A stretch of 64,000 bases of DNA, taken from Agarivorans sp. Alg241-V36 (GTDB taxonomy: Bacteria; Pseudomonadota; Gammaproteobacteria; Enterobacterales; Celerinatantimonadaceae). Position numbers and translations under genes: made by a program. The stretch is from assembly GCF_900537085.1 (NCBI RefSeq), contig NZ_UNRE01000006.1, positions 62,001-126,000 of the forward strand, in the 5' to 3' direction. Below the pieces are notes generated by a model. The model did no database searches and had not been told where the DNA came from. It saw only the letters and a list, made by a program, of their open reading frames with translations. Shown here piece by piece: positions 61,290 to 64,000 of this stretch. How positions within the stretch are numbered: the stretch's first letter is position 1; each line of letters starts with the position of its first letter.

Positions 61290-63347
61290 CTAGGCATTGT
61301 CTGCTACTCGAGCATCCTGCACCTTCGTCATCAGGTCTTGGGCTTTTTTCATTACTGCACCAGCTTCTTTGGTGCGGCGTTTTTTCAGCAAGTAATCAGA
61401 GAAGCGAAGGTATTTGTTTGCCATTGTCTGACGGGTTTCTACTAAGTGAGAAAAATCGTCCGGCAAGTCTTTAGCCATGCTGTCCACTTCTTTAGCCATT
61501 TTATCTAGGGTTTTCACCCGAGTAAGGCCGTTGATGCGCTCTTGCAATTGACTAAAGTGGTTTTGGTAAAACACTTCAGCTGCTTGATAGGGAAACTCTG
61601 CTTCTTGCTCATCGGCAATCGCTTGCTTGTAGTTAGCCATGGCAGCAATCGCAGTTTTAAGCTCTAGTGCGCGAGCGATCCGCCCTTGTTGTTGCTCACT
61701 ATTGGCAAAGAAGGTTTCGCCTGTTTCAATCATTTGCGCTAAGGCAACCACATCAAGTTGGTCGGCTGCTTTATCAAATAGCTGGGTAAATACTTGTTCA
61801 GATTTTTCATTCGGAACAAATTGATAATCGGTTCTTACTTGCAGCAAATCTTGGTAGATGGTGTAAACATCATCGCCATCTTCACTGTGCTGATAACGAC
61901 CCTGCTCTAAGTGTAAGTCGAGTCGCTGAACCAGTGCTTCAACCGTGCCCATCCACCCTTGGTTAACGTCTTCAGCAATTAAGGCCAGGCTGTATGAATC
62001 TGGGTAAATGCGGTTTACTTCCTGCAGTAAAGATTGAATAGCGTAATAATCTGGATAGGCGTTTTGGCGATTGTTCAGTAAGTCGTCGATTTGTTTTTCA
62101 TAAAAATCGATCACTAAACGCTGTTTGTCTCTTAACAAGGCTTGTTTTGGCACATGCTGTTTTGCCGGAATAGTACTTAACATGGGCAAAAACTGTTGCG
62201 GGCTTAAGCTTACTAAATCTTGGTTGGCAGAGTTCTCTCGCTGCAAACGGCTTAGCTCTTGTTGGTTATGTTTTAGCTGACCATCAAGTTGCTGGAAGCC
62301 GTAACTTAGTGCGCCGGCAACGCCAACTATGGCAATTACACTTAAACTGGGCTTGATAAAGCTTTGAGTTAAGCTTTTTTCTATTTGATCTAAATCGGTA
62401 ACGCGTTGTTTAATATCGATATTTAGACCGCGCTTAAGCTTACCCCAACGCAGCAACGGTGCGTGTTTAGGTTTGCTAGGCGTAATGTTTTCTTTAGCTG
62501 CTTGATTAGCCGTTTTACGGTTAAAAGGATGTTTACTCGACAGTAACTCGTAGGCAATACAGCTAAAAGCAAATACGTCGTCGGCAATGCTAGGTGCGGC
62601 GCCGTCCAATAGCTCAGGCGAGGCATAGGTAGGAGTAAAGCCACTGACTGGCGAGGTTTCTTCTGGTTTGTCGGCAGCATACTGGTCGGCATTAAGATTA
62701 AGTGCGCGAGATACACCAAAGTCAAAAATCTTAATGGTGCCATCGCGAGACAACATGATGTTGCCAGGCTTTAAATCGGCATGTACTACGCCATTTTGAT
62801 GGGCATAGCGAAGTGCAGAAGTTAACTGAGTGAGTAATGCTAAGCTGCTTTTGAAAGGGAGGCCATTTGGACGATGACTCTTAATCACTTCGTCTAGGGT
62901 TTGCCCATCGAGCCACTCCATAACCAGGTAGTAATCTTCTTGGTCGACCCCAAAATCATGCACTCGAATAATATTGGGGTGACTTAAGCGCTGAGTTTTG
63001 CGTGCCTCTCTAATCAGAATCCGGGCAGCATCTGGCTGATCATGAAACTCTTTTTGCAGTAATTTAATTGCCACATAAGGCTGGCTATCACCGGCTGCCT
63101 CTAGCAGTAAATCTTTGGCTCGGTAAACGTCACACATACCACCATGACCCACTAGGTCTTCTATTTGGTAGCGCTTTTTAATTACCCGATTGATCACCTG
63201 CTCTTTGTTGGAGCGCGCATTGGTTTTTTTGCTGCTTGGTGTTTCAGTGTTGTTTACAACGGTTTTATCTGTAGCCGTTGAGCTTGCAGCTTTTTTCTCA
63301 GCCTTAGTCTTTGGCGAAGCAGCCTGATCTTTGTTTGCATCATCCAT
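61290..63347 (-). CDS. Membrane-anchored Ser/Thr protein kinase (PpkA-like)
   Basis: A 685-residue Hanks-type kinase. Residues 1-55 are low-complexity and polar. The kinase domain spans about 60-310: glycine loop VGHGGMCDV, ATP lysine K95 (AIKLL), catalytic D191 in HADLKPGN, DFG at 209-211. The usual HRD Arg is Ala (HAD), so this is a non-RD kinase. A transmembrane helix near residues 335-352 is followed by about 330 helical, presumably periplasmic, residues. The divergent FHA gene 421 bases away suggests a type VI secretion phosphorylation switch such as PpkA-Fha. Confidence 0.88.
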   Translation of the reverse strand: MDDANKDQAASPKTKAEKKAASSTATDKTVVNNTETPSSKKTNARSNKEQVINRVIKKRYQIEDLVGHGGMCDVYRAKDLLLEAAGDSQPYVAIKLLQKEFHDQPDAARILIREARKTQRLSHPNIIRVHDFGVDQEDYYLVMEWLDGQTLDEVIKSHRPNGLPFKSSLALLTQLTSALRYAHQNGVVHADLKPGNIMLSRDGTIKIFDFGVSRALNLNADQYAADKPEETSPVSGFTPTYASPELLDGAAPSIADDVFAFSCIAYELLSSKHPFNRKTANQAAKENITPSKPKHAPLLRWGKLKRGLNIDIKQRVTDLDQIEKSLTQSFIKPSLSVIAIVGVAGALSYGFQQLDGQLKHNQQELSRLQRENSANQDLVSLSPQQFLPMLSTIPAKQHVPKQALLRDKQRLVIDFYEKQIDDLLNNRQNAYPDYYAIQSLLQEVNRIYPDSYSLALIAEDVNQGWMGTVEALVQRLDLHLEQGRYQHSEDGDDVYTIYQDLLQVRTDYQFVPNEKSEQVFTQLFDKAADQLDVVALAQMIETGETFFANSEQQQGRIARALELKTAIAAMANYKQAIADEQEAEFPYQAAEVFYQNHFSQLQERINGLTRVKTLDKMAKEVDSMAKDLPDDFSHLVETRQTMANKYLRFSDYLLKKRRTKEAGAVMKKAQDLMTKVQDARVADNA

Positions 63348-63768
63348 GAGTACTACCCTAATTCGCTAGCCATGGACATTAATTTAATAATGCATGACAA
63401 ATATATTATTTGGTTTTTACCGTTTGTTTATAACTTTTTTTTGCTATTTAATAAATTTATTTACAAATATATTTTGCCATTATCAAGTTATTTAATATGA
63501 CATTTAAATTTGTTCAAATTTTGTCCAGTGTAAAGAAGTCCGACACTCAAACCAGCTAAAACAAAGGCTTGGATGCTAACAATAAAAATATCAAAATACA
63601 AAGCTAGTCGACAAAATTTTATTGCTTAAAATATTATTTTGTCTATTGATTGGTTTATTTATTAAGTGTAATAATAACGGCTCTTTTTCTGATGATATCT
63701 AAATCATTAGTATTTTTGAGGGAATGGGTTCTTCTCAAAATAAAAAGACTTCTAAGGGACGGAAGATT
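63348..63768. other. AT-rich divergent promoter region of kinase and FHA genes
   Basis: Very AT-rich stretch (particularly 63360-63520 and 63620-63720) between the two divergent genes. No ORF is supported. High AT content suggests H-NS-type silencing, common for secretion clusters. GGACGGAAGATT precedes the FHA gene start. Confidence 0.5.
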
Positions 63769-64000
63769 ATGAATTTGTGTTTATCTGTGATTAGTTATCA
63801 CAGATTTACCTCTGGTGTGGAAGAGAAGAAGATGCTCTCCACAACGTCAGGGGAATCAGTTATTACCATTGGTAGGGCAAGCCAGTGCTCTTGGTGTTTG
63901 CTTGATCCGGAAAGAGTTATCTCTAGCCGCCACGCACGTATTGAGTCAAACAACGGGCAGTTTTGGTTATACGATACCTCGACTAACGGCGTATTTGTTA
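63769..64000 (+). CDS. FHA-domain protein, N-terminal part (cut by window edge), TagH-like
   Basis: The frame opens at ATG 63769 and runs off the right edge; 77 residues are visible. It carries a forkhead-associated domain: VITIGRASQCSWCLLDPERVISSRHARIE (key G-R, S-x-x-H) and LYDTSTNGVFV. FHA domains bind phosphothreonine. Next to a Ser/Thr kinase it resembles TagH/Fha1 of type VI secretion systems. The rest of the cluster would lie to the right. Confidence 0.82.
   Translation, partial: MNLCLSVISYHRFTSGVEEKKMLSTTSGESVITIGRASQCSWCLLDPERVISSRHARIESNNGQFWLYDTSTNGVFV

Noticed and set aside
1-64000. CRISPR array, prophage, rRNA or tRNA genes
   Set aside because: No regularly spaced direct repeats, phage structural genes, rRNA segments or convincing cloverleaf were seen by eye; a tRNA missed by eye cannot be ruled out without a scan.

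Overview
The window looks like chromosome of a marine, polysaccharide-degrading gammaproteobacterium of the Alteromonadales/Vibrionales type. An Agarivorans-like organism is my best guess from general gene content; no sequence search was possible. Reasons: RhlE, DbpA, FolX/FolM/FolE, YaiI, YjeH and NirBDC proteins that read as gammaproteobacterial, secreted glycoside hydrolases with multi-domain architectures, a PEP-CTERM protein, a compatible-solute transporter next to a CosR-like regulator, and moderate GC. Genes are dense and mostly in short operons with good intrinsic terminators. I saw no rRNA, tRNA, CRISPR, prophage or full insertion sequence.

Layout. 1-7.8 kb: 3' part of an alkaline phosphatase, a DUF3299 protein, a PaiB-like / DUF1294 / GNAT cluster, the divergent ohr/ohrR peroxide pair with visible operators, a MATE transporter and metY. 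7.8-14 kb: a small secreted protein, a GH5 lipoprotein with an inserted domain, a solute-binding-like protein, and a PepSY protein followed by a two-component system. 14-19 kb: a TolC / HlyD / two ABC-2 permease export operon with no ATPase gene and a perfect palindrome in front of it. 19-25 kb: DUF805, YgjP-like, EamA, a PEP-CTERM protein, YjeH and another solute-binding-like protein. 25-30 kb: nirB-nirD-nirC-cobA (nitrite assimilation plus siroheme supply) behind an FNR-like box, ended by a MITE-like element. 30-36.7 kb: Lrp/AsnC, DUF3565, DUF3833, the folX-folM-folE tetrahydromonapterin operon, rhlE, RidA-like, TfoX-like, GNAT and YaiI. 36.7-44.7 kb: a chemoreceptor paired with a solute-binding protein, a PNPOx-like protein, a CosR-like MarR regulator divergent from a proXWV-type betaine transporter, and two GNATs. 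44.7-54.5 kb: two tandem secreted paralogues of unknown function, GNAT, DUF2164, racemase, CspA-like, a run of small metabolic genes (PhzF, VOC, EamA, GST, DUF1801), an outer-membrane beta-barrel, dbpA and a NYN-domain protein.

54.5-61 kb is the most unusual part: a 1776-residue secreted protein joining a GH26-like barrel, Ig-like domains, two copies of a 71-residue module, a PF03640-type secreted repeat and a C-terminal di-haem oxidoreductase with two CxxCH motifs. It lies behind a LacI-family-like operator and next to a small secreted protein. 61-64 kb: a membrane-anchored Ser/Thr kinase divergent from the start of an FHA-domain protein that runs off the edge, which looks like the border of a type VI secretion cluster.

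Themes: sugar polymer attack (GH5, GH26-like fusion), sensing (solute-binding proteins, chemoreceptor, two-component system), osmotic and oxidative stress (CosR-like/proXWV, Ohr/OhrR), and nitrogen/cofactor metabolism (nirBDC-cobA, folXME).
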